Under the pieces are notes generated by a model. It was not told the origin of the DNA. It saw nothing but the letters and a program-made list of their open reading frames with translations, and ran no database searches. 64,000 nucleotides of DNA, taken from positions 1 through 64,000 of the forward strand of contig NZ_JARJHT010000003.1 in the NCBI RefSeq assembly GCF_029269745.1. Direction: 5' to 3'. Of this stretch, positions 9,497-16,854 are shown piece by piece (the stretch's first letter is position 1; the number at the start of each line of letters is the position of its first letter). This DNA comes from Polluticoccus soli. Lineage in GTDB: Bacteria; Bacteroidota; Bacteroidia; Chitinophagales; Chitinophagaceae. The translations under genes were made by a program, and so were the position numbers.

Positions 9497-9712
9497 ATGC
9501 ATACGCAACATCACGATAGTAACCTTCTGCCTAACGAGGCTGATATCGAACTGAGCAAACCTTCGAAATCACGTTTCTTATTCCTGCTGTTCTTTTTCGG
9601 AACATTCATTTTTGCATGGGCAGGCTGCTATAACCTGTACACACACGGTTACAAAAGCACTGAGGATATCAAGGTTCCAGACAATACTCTTTACGAACCT
9701 AAGTATAAATAA
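9497..9712 (+). CDS. Small single-pass membrane protein
   Basis: I do not recognise a family. The product is 71 residues: a polar N-terminal part of about 30 residues (HHDSNLLPNEADIELSKPSK), one hydrophobic helix (residues about 31-51, FLFLLFFFGTFIFAWAGCYN), and a polar tail. ATG 9497 is preferred over ATG 9455 because a -7 promoter box lies between them. The glycosyltransferase gene starts 16 bp downstream, so the two may be cotranscribed. Confidence 0.65.
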   Translation: MHTQHHDSNLLPNEADIELSKPSKSRFLFLLFFFGTFIFAWAGCYNLYTHGYKSTEDIKVPDNTLYEPKYK

Positions 9713-9728
9713 TCATTCGCTTTAGGCA

Positions 9729-10778
9729 ATGATTACTTGCGCGCAGGATACCGCCGTTGTCATTCTTAGCTACAACGGCAAAAAGTGGCATGAGCTGTTC
9801 CTGCCGATGATAGTGGCTGAAGCCGGGACCGGCTACGAGGTCATTGTTGCCGACAACGCAAGTACTGACGACACCCTTGCATGGGTGAACGATAATTATC
9901 CTACCGTTAAAACGGTACAGATCCCCATCAACCGCGGCTTTGCCAATGGCTACCACGAGGCGCTGAAACAGATACAGGCCAAGTACTATGTGCTGCTCAG
10001 CGCCGACTTCGAGGTGACCCCCGGGTGGTTCCCACCACTCATCAACGCTATGCAGCGCTATACTGGTTTGGCCGCGTGCCAGCCGCGCATACGTTACTGG
10101 CGCGAGCGCGAATACCTGGAATATGCCGGCGCCGGCGGTGGCTTCATGGATAAATACGGCTATATGTTTTGCCGCGGCCGCATGTTTTCCGACCTGGAAA
10201 AAGATGAAGGCCAGTACAGCGACGACATAGAAGTGTTCTGGGCATCGGGCGGCTGTATGATGATACGCGCCGACCTGTATCACAAAATAGGCGGACTCGA
10301 TAACGACTTCTACGCGCACATGGAAGAAATAGACCTGTGCTGGCGCCTTAAGAATGCCGGTTATAAGATCGGCTACATTGGGCAGTCACTCGTATATCAC
10401 GTAGGCGGTAGCGTTATCAGCTACGGCAGTCCGCAAAAGCTGTTCTACAACTTCCGCAACAACCTTATATTGCTTACCAAGAACGAGAAGGCCAGCAAGC
10501 TGCTTTGGCTTTTCCCTATGCGCCTGGTACTCGACGGCATTGCAGGTCTTAGGTTACTGCTGACGGGGCAGTTCATAGGTACATGGACCATTCTTCGGGC
10601 GCATTTCAACTTTTACGGCAGCCTGGGCAAATGGCTGAAACGTCGCCGTGAGTGCAGTAAACACATCACCCACCGCAACGAAGAAGGCATCTATAACCGC
10701 AGCATCGTGTGGGACTATTTCGTGCTGCGCAAAAAGGTGTTCCCCAAGCTAAAATGGACGCCTAAACCTTTGAGCTAG
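9729..10778 (+). CDS. GT2 family glycosyltransferase
   Basis: This 349-residue inverting glycosyltransferase of the GT-A fold uses a nucleotide-sugar donor. Residues 8-60 show VVILSYNGK and EVIVADNASTDDT. The metal-binding region is LSADFEVTPGW, and the acceptor-side motif is FWASGGCMMIRADLY followed by HMEEIDLCWRLKNAG. The C-terminus has amphipathic or hydrophobic helices (LLWLFPMRLVLDGIAGLRLLL) suggesting membrane association. It resembles rhamnosyltransferase-like enzymes, but the substrate cannot be read from sequence. No polysaccharide cluster surrounds it. Confidence 0.9.
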   Translation: MITCAQDTAVVILSYNGKKWHELFLPMIVAEAGTGYEVIVADNASTDDTLAWVNDNYPTVKTVQIPINRGFANGYHEALKQIQAKYYVLLSADFEVTPGWFPPLINAMQRYTGLAACQPRIRYWREREYLEYAGAGGGFMDKYGYMFCRGRMFSDLEKDEGQYSDDIEVFWASGGCMMIRADLYHKIGGLDNDFYAHMEEIDLCWRLKNAGYKIGYIGQSLVYHVGGSVISYGSPQKLFYNFRNNLILLTKNEKASKLLWLFPMRLVLDGIAGLRLLLTGQFIGTWTILRAHFNFYGSLGKWLKRRRECSKHITHRNEEGIYNRSIVWDYFVLRKKVFPKLKWTPKPLS

Positions 10779-10792
10779 AGTTGGCTTAGCCG

Positions 10793-10843
10793 TTCACCGA
10801 CAGTTTTCTGCCATTTACCGACCACCCCTCCGGGTTTACCTAA
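10793..10843 (+). promoter_or_regulatory. Three direct repeats in 21-bp phase, candidate LytTR operator
   Basis: TTCACCGAC (10793-10801), TTTACCGAC (10814-10822) and TTTACCTAA (10835-10843) start exactly 21 bp apart, with 12-bp gaps. LytTR regulators bind pairs of imperfect 9-bp direct repeats separated by 12-13 bp. A LytTR regulator is encoded as the last gene of the unit that follows. The -7 box lies 29 bp downstream of the last repeat. Binding itself is an inference. Confidence 0.6.
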
Positions 10844-10872
10844 AGCCCCTTCTGCAGGGTGGTAAAGGGTTA

Positions 10873-10880
10873 TACTTTTG
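10873..10880 (+). promoter_or_regulatory. -7 box TACTTTTG of the LiaF-LytTR unit
   Basis: This is an exact TAnnTTTG match 24 bp before ATG 10905, downstream of the repeated operator-like sequences. Confidence 0.65.
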
Positions 10881-10904
10881 CTTCAACAAACAATAATTAT
10901 CAAG

Positions 10905-11651
10905 ATGGCACGTGAACACCGTTGGAATGCAAACCCTTACTATCGCAGGCGCGACCGTCGTGGCAACAGAGTTTTCGGCGGGATGGTACTGTTACTGCTA
11001 GGTGTATTCCTGATGCTGAAGAAACTCAGCCTCATTCCCTATATCAACTGGCACAGCACATGGCCTTTCATCGTTATCGCGATAGGTCTGTTCATAGGCG
11101 TACGCAAACGCTTTACCAACCACGTCTGGTGGATACTGATACTGGTAGGTGTGGCGCACCTGGTACCGCCGTTCACTATCATGGGTACGAGCGCTTCGAG
11201 CTTGGTAGTACCATTGGCGTTCATCATCGGGGGCTTGCTGATCGTTTTTCGCTCACGAAAAAAAAACGACTGCATAAAGGAGACGGAGGTTGTTACCAAT
11301 ACGGAGAGTTATCTTAATATAGATGTCACCTTCGGCGGTAGGAAAGAGATCGTTACTTCAAAAGAGTTTCGCGGTGGCCGGGTAAATACCACGTTTGGCG
11401 GCACTGAGATAAATATGATCCAGGCCGATAGCACGGTTCAGCCAATGATACTGAATCTCGATGTAACCTTCAGCGGTGTTGAATTGATTGTGCCATCGCA
11501 CTGGGAGCTGCAAAATGAAATAGAGCCGACCTTCGGCAGTGTAGAAGATCACAGGGCTATGCGCACATCCACGATCACCACAGAGGAGAGGAAGGTACTG
11601 ATACTGAAAGGAAGCTGCAGCTTCGGTAGTATCGAGATCAAATCATACTAA
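10905..11651 (+). CDS. LiaF-like envelope-stress membrane protein
   Basis: This 248-residue protein has four hydrophobic helices (about 25-130) and a C-terminal beta-rich domain with the repeated signature of the LiaF/YvqF family (NIDVTFGGRK, NTTFGGTEIN, DVTFSGVEL, EPTFGSVEDH). In Firmicutes LiaF restrains the LiaSR two-component system during cell-wall stress. Here a LytS-type kinase and a LytTR regulator follow on the same strand, so a similar inhibitory role is a reasonable inference. ATG 10905 is preferred over a TTG at 10878 because the -7 box overlaps the latter. Confidence 0.85.
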   Translation: MAREHRWNANPYYRRRDRRGNRVFGGMVLLLLGVFLMLKKLSLIPYINWHSTWPFIVIAIGLFIGVRKRFTNHVWWILILVGVAHLVPPFTIMGTSASSLVVPLAFIIGGLLIVFRSRKKNDCIKETEVVTNTESYLNIDVTFGGRKEIVTSKEFRGGRVNTTFGGTEINMIQADSTVQPMILNLDVTFSGVELIVPSHWELQNEIEPTFGSVEDHRAMRTSTITTEERKVLILKGSCSFGSIEIKSY

Positions 11652-11659
11652 TAATATTT

Positions 11660-11683
11660 CGCCTGTCGCATTCGCGGCAGGCG
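11660..11683 (+). other. Intergenic hairpin inside the LiaF-LytTR unit
   Basis: CGCCTGTCGC and GCGGCAGGCG form a 10-bp stem with one G-U pair and an ATTC loop. No strong T run follows, so it may be a processing or attenuation element, not a full terminator. Confidence 0.5.
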
Positions 11684-11703
11684 TTCATCATAATCCATGT
11701 TAT

Positions 11704-12012
11704 ATGCAAGCTTACGTTGCCCAGATCATTTACAAGATCAAATCATCATCAAAAGGAACCGAACAATATGACGAGCAGTACCGCCTGGTATTTGCCGCCG
11801 ATGAACGCGAAGCGCTGAACAAGGCGCAGATAATAGGCAAGGAAGAAGAAGCCGCCTTTATCGACCGTCACGGGCGCGCTGTATCGTGGCAGATGGTAGC
11901 CATCAAAGACCTGCAGGAAGTAGTACTTAATGATGGATCATTATTGTTCTCTACCGTTAAAGAAGTAGAACCGATAGCCGCGCCTCTCTGGGCAGAATCT
12001 GCCAGCTGCTAA
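11704..12012 (+). CDS. DUF4288-like small protein
   Basis: This 102-residue cytosolic protein has the pattern of the DUF4288 family: YDEQYRLVFAADEREALNKAQIIGKEEE, split here as YDEQYRLVFA and DEREALNKAQ, then a conserved WQMVAIKDL. The function of the family is unknown. It lies between the LiaF-like gene and the histidine kinase, only 9 bp before the latter, so it is probably part of this signalling unit. No membrane segment or signal peptide is present. Confidence 0.7.
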   Translation: MQAYVAQIIYKIKSSSKGTEQYDEQYRLVFAADEREALNKAQIIGKEEEAAFIDRHGRAVSWQMVAIKDLQEVVLNDGSLLFSTVKEVEPIAAPLWAESASC

Positions 12013-12021
12013 CACCTGTAC

Positions 12022-13071
12022 ATGCAACCGGTAAAGAAATATGTGCTGACATGGCTGTTGCCGTTGTTCTGCCTGTTGGCAGCAGCGCATATTTACCTGT
12101 TTCATGAACTGGGCTTTGCAGATTCAACATTGTCCATCTTCGCGGGTTTTGTAGTTACGGCCACGCAAACGCTGGCTGTATGGGCGTTGCTCATCATCAT
12201 ACAGGCTTATCCTACCAGGGTGGGTATTCTCACCTATGCGCTCATCATAGCATCAGTGCTCAGCCTGGCGGTTACGCTCACGGATAATGTCCTGCTCAAA
12301 CTCTTAGATAGCGAGAACGAGGAGTTTGCCAATTTCGTCAGGCAGAGTTTGGTGATTCATTTTGTAGCTACCTGGCTTATCACCTGCTGGATAGCCAGCG
12401 TCATTGCCATGCAAAAGCAACTGGATGAAGTGCGGAAAAGATTTACACAACAGACAGACGCTGCTGCATTGCTGAAAGAGGCAGAGCTATACAAGCTTCG
12501 TCAGCAGCTGCAGCCACATTTTTTATATAACAGCCTTAACTCCATCAGTGCGCTAACGATGATAGCGCCCGGTAAGGCACAGGATATGATCGGTAAACTG
12601 TCGGATTTTTTGCGCAGCTCTGTGCGACGTGAGGGACAAGAGCATATACCCGTTGATGAAGAACTGAGTTATATAGAAGCCTATCTATCGATAGAAGCGA
12701 TACGTTTTGGAGACAGGCTGAAAGTGGAGTTTGAGAAAGAATACACGGATGCAGCAACGATACCACCGTTTTTACTGCAGCCGGTGTTAGAGAACGCCAT
12801 CAAGTTTGGGCTGTATGGCAAAACAGGGCAGGTAACCATAACTGTGCACATCAGTTTGCAAGCAGGCATGTTACACATCACCATCAGCAATCCATACGAT
12901 CCGCAAATGCAGATGCCCAAGGGTACAGGCTTCGGGCTGGAAGGCATACGCCGCAGGTTGTACCTGTTATTTGCCCGTGCCGACCTTTTAGAAACCTCGC
13001 AGGAAAACGAGATATTTACAACCATTTTAAAGATCCCTCAGCATGTACAAGGCGATACTGATAGACGATGA
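12022..13071 (+). CDS. LytS/YesM-type sensor histidine kinase
   Basis: This 349-residue kinase has four N-terminal transmembrane helices (about 8-27, 36-60, 68-88, 108-130), a short coiled linker, and a His-kinase domain. The phosphoacceptor is His166 in LQPHFLYNSLNSI, which is diagnostic of the LytS/YesM class. The ATPase N box is PVLENAIKFG, and the G box is GTGFGLEGIRRRL. There is no large external sensor domain, so the signal is probably sensed in or at the membrane, possibly through the LiaF-like neighbour. The gene overlaps the regulator gene by 29 bp, so the two are translationally coupled. Confidence 0.93.
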   Translation: MQPVKKYVLTWLLPLFCLLAAAHIYLFHELGFADSTLSIFAGFVVTATQTLAVWALLIIIQAYPTRVGILTYALIIASVLSLAVTLTDNVLLKLLDSENEEFANFVRQSLVIHFVATWLITCWIASVIAMQKQLDEVRKRFTQQTDAAALLKEAELYKLRQQLQPHFLYNSLNSISALTMIAPGKAQDMIGKLSDFLRSSVRREGQEHIPVDEELSYIEAYLSIEAIRFGDRLKVEFEKEYTDAATIPPFLLQPVLENAIKFGLYGKTGQVTITVHISLQAGMLHITISNPYDPQMQMPKGTGFGLEGIRRRLYLLFARADLLETSQENEIFTTILKIPQHVQGDTDRR

Positions 13072-13780
13072 ACCATTGGCACGCCAACTCATCGCCACTT
13101 TTCTGCAACCTTATACACAAGTACAGGTGGTAGCCGAGTGCAACGACGGCTTTGAGGGATTTAAAGCTATACAGGAACTCCAGCCTGATCTTATCTTTCT
13201 CGATGTGCAGATGCCTAGAGTAAATGGTTTTGAGATGCTGGAGCTGTTGGACAATCCACCTGCTGTCATCTTTACTACTGCTTTTGATGAATATGCATTG
13301 AAGGCGTTTGAAGCACACGCTGTCGATTACCTGCTGAAACCAGTGTCAAGAGAACGTTTTGATAAAGCGATGCAGAAGTGGCTGCAGCAGGCTGCGGCGA
13401 AGAATCTGCCTGCCATGGGGCAGCTGCTGGAAAATGACATTTACGAAGGCTACCAGCACCGGATAGTGGTAAAGGACAATGGCATGATCCGCATCATACC
13501 GGCGCAGGATATATACTATATAGAAGCCAGCGACGATTACGTGAAGATCTTTACCTCCAACGGTACTTACCTTAAAAAGAGTACACTTAATCATATTGAG
13601 CAAAGCTTCGACCCGAAACAGTTTGTGCGTGTACACCGCTCATTCCTGATACCGGTAAGCCAGCTATCGCGTATAGAGCCTTATGAAAAAGAAAGCCACA
13701 TTGCGTTGCTGCATTGCGGCGCTAAAGTAGTAGTGAGCAAAAGCGGTATGTCGCGGCTGAAGACCTTGCTGGGTTGGTAA
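13043..13780 (+). CDS. LytTR family response regulator
   Basis: This 245-residue regulator has a receiver domain at 1-120 (acidic pocket DDE at 8-10, phosphoacceptor Asp54 in IFLDVQMP, Lys in LLKPVSRERF). Its LytTR DNA-binding domain is at about 145-240 (IYYIEASDDYVKIFT, FVRVHRSFLIP). Its partner is the overlapping LytS-type kinase. The candidate targets are the 21-bp phased repeats upstream of the LiaF-like gene, which would make the unit autoregulated. Confidence 0.94.
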   Translation: MYKAILIDDEPLARQLIATFLQPYTQVQVVAECNDGFEGFKAIQELQPDLIFLDVQMPRVNGFEMLELLDNPPAVIFTTAFDEYALKAFEAHAVDYLLKPVSRERFDKAMQKWLQQAAAKNLPAMGQLLENDIYEGYQHRIVVKDNGMIRIIPAQDIYYIEASDDYVKIFTSNGTYLKKSTLNHIEQSFDPKQFVRVHRSFLIPVSQLSRIEPYEKESHIALLHCGAKVVVSKSGMSRLKTLLGW

Positions 13781-13790
13781 AAACTGAAGC

Positions 13791-14453
13791 TTAATTGCTC
13801 ACGGCCGTTACGATCAGGCTCTCCGGGTTAATTGTCTTGCCTCCTATATCAAAAGAAGGCTCCTCCATTTCCTGCACATCACTTACGGTAAAGGAATTTT
13901 GGGTTAACAGCTCAACCAGGTCATCTTTGCTATATAAGGTAAAGCCGTACTTAGTAAACGGCATTTTCAACATAGCGTGTTTGGGACGTATGCCAATTAC
14001 CAATTTTCCTCCCGGTTTCAACACGCGTCTTATCTCCGCCAATTCTATTGTCGGGTTTTCCCAAAAATAAATGATGTTGATGCCCATCGCCTTTGTAAAT
14101 GCTCCATCAGCAAAGGACATATTATCAACCGCTCCCTGTACCAACTTCACCTGTCCTTTCGCTATCCATTCCTTGTTCAATTCCTTTGCCGCCTCTATCA
14201 TCGTCTCCGAATAATCGATGCCGGTGTATGAAATAGACTGATCACGACCAATAATTTCTTTGATAAAATAGCCATTGCCCATACCCATTTCTAATACTGA
14301 ATCTCCGGGCACCGGGTCCAGCTTTTGAATGGCATACTCATTTATCAGGCGGTTACCCCGGTTCATGATCTCTCCCGTCGTAATACCGTCTTCGCCTTCC
14401 GGTTTTCGTAGCTGCTGCGCCACTAGCCGCAGATGTTGTTCTTCTGTACCCAT
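13791..14453 (-). CDS. Class I SAM-dependent methyltransferase
   Basis: This 220-residue methyltransferase has the Rossmann-type SAM motif VLEMGMGNGYF, the acidic post-II residue in YTGIDYSETMI, and a motif near KLVQGAVDNMSFAD followed by VLKPGGKLVIGIRP. The substrate is unknown. It is similar in layout to ubiquinone/menaquinone-type and generic small-molecule methyltransferases. It lies 12 bp downstream of the DUF2235 gene on the same strand, and the pair is probably cotranscribed. Confidence 0.9.
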   Translation of the reverse strand: MGTEEQHLRLVAQQLRKPEGEDGITTGEIMNRGNRLINEYAIQKLDPVPGDSVLEMGMGNGYFIKEIIGRDQSISYTGIDYSETMIEAAKELNKEWIAKGQVKLVQGAVDNMSFADGAFTKAMGINIIYFWENPTIELAEIRRVLKPGGKLVIGIRPKHAMLKMPFTKYGFTLYSKDDLVELLTQNSFTVSDVQEMEEPSFDIGGKTINPESLIVTAVSN

Positions 14454-14465
14454 AATCTCAGTGAT

Positions 14466-15509
14466 CTATTTAGACAGTCCTTTCTGTTTGAGCAACTTCA
14501 TTACGTTTTTAGGCTTGTAGCCCATCAGCTTCAACCGCTCGTGCACCGATTCATCCAACACTTCATTGGTAGTGTCTTTGGTCATTATTTTGCGCCAGTG
14601 CCACGACGGTGGGTATAAGACATAAGGCAAGGCGAGATGCGAATTATATTTCTTACCGTTAAACAGTGGCCTACACTCGGGTTTTAATTGTTTCAACATC
14701 TCCGGGTCGAAATACAACCCCGCACCTGCGGCTTTATCCATCAACCATTTCAGTGCAATATCACTCAAGCCGTGATCGAGATAACCACCACCCACATTGC
14801 TATGTACGCCGGGAAACCATCTTTGCTCCAGCACTTGTTTGCCCTCGCGTTTTGCCTCAGGCGTCATTTCCCAAAGCGTAGGTTTAAATATGCCCCTTCG
14901 TTCATCAATCGCCAATGCATGGTAGGCATACTCCACTTCCCTGTTCAAGTGGCAGTCGTGGAAGCGGAATTTGGCCTGGTTGCGGAAGAACGATATCGGA
15001 ACACCAAGACTACCTACAGTATCCCACACACCAATAAACTTGATCATCGGCCGCTCAAAACAATAATTGCGGCGAAACGAAGCCATCAGCGATGAAGCAG
15101 GTTTTGTTAGCGGGTTACGGTTACGATACAGATCAAAAGCAGTGTTGACAAGATGAATGTTCTCTGGCCTCAATATGCTGCAATTGTAAATAAAGCCGGC
15201 AAGACTGCGTGCGGTATACGCTCCCCTACTGAAACCAAACAGGTAAATATCGTCGCCCGGCTGGTAGTTCATGCACAGGAACAGGTACATGTCTTTGATG
15301 TTTTGGGTAAGACCCGAGCCCGTTGCGCCACCTATGATCTTATCCAGAAAATTAGTTCCGGTTCCTACACCCTGGTCATATGCCTTGTATTGAAACTTGC
15401 CATCTGGCGTCTCGTCGGCAATGCATTGGAATATACGTTCAACGTTGGTAGAGGCTGCGCCCGGCTTATTCCAGGTGCCATCGCTGCAGGTAATGATGCG
15501 ATTTCCCAT
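14466..15509 (-). CDS. DUF2235 alpha/beta hydrolase (Tle1-like phospholipase fold)
   Basis: This 347-residue protein shows the DUF2235 hallmarks: CSDGTWNK near the N-terminus, YDQGVGTG, and the nucleophile elbow GFSRGAYTAR (GxSxG). Later come IGVWDTVGSLG and WFPGVHSNVGGGY, which carry the probable catalytic Asp and His. DUF2235 domains occur in Tle1 phospholipase effectors of type VI secretion and in free-standing enzymes. No T6SS gene, VgrG or immunity gene is seen here and there is no signal peptide, so I read it as a stand-alone cytosolic hydrolase. Confidence 0.88.
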   Translation of the reverse strand: MGNRIITCSDGTWNKPGAASTNVERIFQCIADETPDGKFQYKAYDQGVGTGTNFLDKIIGGATGSGLTQNIKDMYLFLCMNYQPGDDIYLFGFSRGAYTARSLAGFIYNCSILRPENIHLVNTAFDLYRNRNPLTKPASSLMASFRRNYCFERPMIKFIGVWDTVGSLGVPISFFRNQAKFRFHDCHLNREVEYAYHALAIDERRGIFKPTLWEMTPEAKREGKQVLEQRWFPGVHSNVGGGYLDHGLSDIALKWLMDKAAGAGLYFDPEMLKQLKPECRPLFNGKKYNSHLALPYVLYPPSWHWRKIMTKDTTNEVLDESVHERLKLMGYKPKNVMKLLKQKGLSK

Positions 15510-15599
15510 AATTCAGGTGATTTAAGTTTAACATGGAGAATATCTCTAAATTAATAAACCATTCGGTATTCTCATAATGAGAGCGCCATGGGAAATGAG

Positions 15600-15607
15600 T
15601 ATTTTTG
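15600..15607 (+). promoter_or_regulatory. -7 box TATTTTTG
   Basis: This is an exact TAnnTTTG match ending 6 nt before ATG 15614, so the mRNA would be leaderless or nearly so. Confidence 0.62.
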
Positions 15608-15613
15608 CGCAGC

Positions 15614-16345
15614 ATGAAAAACACGATCTTCTTTATTCTATTACTTTCTGGTTTTCTGTTTCCAAAAGCCGGACTTGCAAAATCTGATACTACTTATTAC
15701 AATAAAGCCGGCGGCATGACGACAAAGGACAGTGCCGATTATTATCAAGTTTCCATTATGCTGGATTCAAATACTCTTTTACATAAAGACTATTATCTAA
15801 GCGGGCAGTTGAAGTCGGTACGAACCTTAAAAAAACAGGGCAACGGTTTTTTATTCGATGGTCCTATCGAAGACTATTACCCTGGGGGACAGATACATGC
15901 ACAGGGCGCCTACAAGGACAATGAATTGCATGGAGCGCTTAAAAGTTATTATTCGACAGGCAAGCTAAAACGAATAGCTACATATAAAAATGGAAAACTA
16001 AAATCAGGGAAGATGCATGATACCGCGGGAAAGGAGATTGAGTACACAGAGTATGAACGCAGAGCTGAGCCAAAATTTGACGTGAACAAGTATTTAAGTA
16101 GAAACATCAAATACCCGGTGCGTGCCCGCGACAATGGAAAACAGGGAAGAGTGGCAGTAACCTTCGTGGTTGACACAAATGGAAAAATAAAAAGTACATA
16201 TGTAAGAACCCCAGTTGACCCTGATCTGGATGCCGAATCTATTCGCCTAATCAATATGATGCCCGACTGGAGTCCTGCCGTGCTGGATGACGTACCGTAC
16301 GAAATGTGCTTTACACTCCCTATACATTTCCGCATAGACAATTAG
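15614..16345 (+). CDS. MORN-repeat protein with C-terminal TonB domain
   Basis: This 243-residue exported protein has a signal peptide (about 1-23, ending GLAKS), MORN-like repeats at about 50-135 (YYPGGQIHAQGAYKDNELHG, YYSTGKLKRIATYKNGKLKSG), and a TonB C-terminal domain at about 155-243 (IKYPVRARDNGKQGRVAVTF, WSPAVLDD). Such fusions are common in Bacteroidota and are usually called energy transducer TonB, but without the N-terminal anchor this one is more likely periplasmic. ATG 15614 is chosen because the earlier TTG at 15605 lies in the -7 box. There is no TonB-dependent receptor nearby. Confidence 0.85.
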   Translation: MKNTIFFILLLSGFLFPKAGLAKSDTTYYNKAGGMTTKDSADYYQVSIMLDSNTLLHKDYYLSGQLKSVRTLKKQGNGFLFDGPIEDYYPGGQIHAQGAYKDNELHGALKSYYSTGKLKRIATYKNGKLKSGKMHDTAGKEIEYTEYERRAEPKFDVNKYLSRNIKYPVRARDNGKQGRVAVTFVVDTNGKIKSTYVRTPVDPDLDAESIRLINMMPDWSPAVLDDVPYEMCFTLPIHFRIDN

Positions 16346-16401
16346 CATCCTGCTAGTTACAGCGGCACAATCTTAGTGTCATCCATTGAAAACAACCAAC
16401 T

Positions 16402-16818
16402 ATGGCTGACAATAATCGTTTTAATGAGAACCGCGGACCTCAGCAGGGAAATACAAGCGGCAAAAAAGACCTCGGCGAACGCGCGAACGAACAGAAAAGC
16501 CAGTTCCGCAATGTGGCCTCTAATGAAGATATGGAAGATGACATCCGCCCCGCAGATGCACGTGATATGCGAGATGAGAATACAAAAATTGGATTGATCA
16601 ATGATCCTGATGCCGGTAACCGCACTGCACCGGGTGAACCAAGGACAGGATCGCAACCCACACAGCGCATGAAAGACCAGGGCAACATGGGCAAAGAAGG
16701 CAGCATGCGCGAGCAACTAAAAAGCAAGGAAGGCGTCCGCAATATGGACGAAGATGAAAACAACGATGACAGCCTGAAAAAAGGTGATAACCTGAATGAT
16801 ACGATAGGCAACCCATAA
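16402..16818 (+). CDS. Highly hydrophilic, probably disordered protein
   Basis: I do not recognise a family. The 138-residue product has almost no hydrophobic core and is rich in Asn, Asp, Glu, Lys, Arg, Gly and Gln, with short motifs such as RNVASNEDMEDD, NRTAPGEPRTG and DENNDDSLKKGDN. The composition resembles small stress-induced hydrophilins or general-stress proteins, but this is only a compositional similarity. It is a single gene followed by a strong terminator shared with rarA. Confidence 0.75.
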   Translation: MADNNRFNENRGPQQGNTSGKKDLGERANEQKSQFRNVASNEDMEDDIRPADARDMRDENTKIGLINDPDAGNRTAPGEPRTGSQPTQRMKDQGNMGKEGSMREQLKSKEGVRNMDEDENNDDSLKKGDNLNDTIGNP

Positions 16819-16824
16819 AATTGA

Positions 16825-16854
16825 AAGAGGCGCTTAAAGCGCCTCTTGTTTTTA
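16825..16854. terminator. Bidirectional terminator between hydrophilic protein gene and rarA
   Basis: AAGAGGCGCT (16825-16834) pairs with AGCGCCTCTT (16838-16847), followed by G and a run of five T residues. An A-rich left flank lets it work for the convergent rarA transcript as well. Confidence 0.85.

Noticed and set aside
14466..15509. DUF2235 protein as a T6SS effector
   Set aside because: No secretion genes, adaptor domains or immunity gene are adjacent. A stand-alone hydrolase is the simpler reading.
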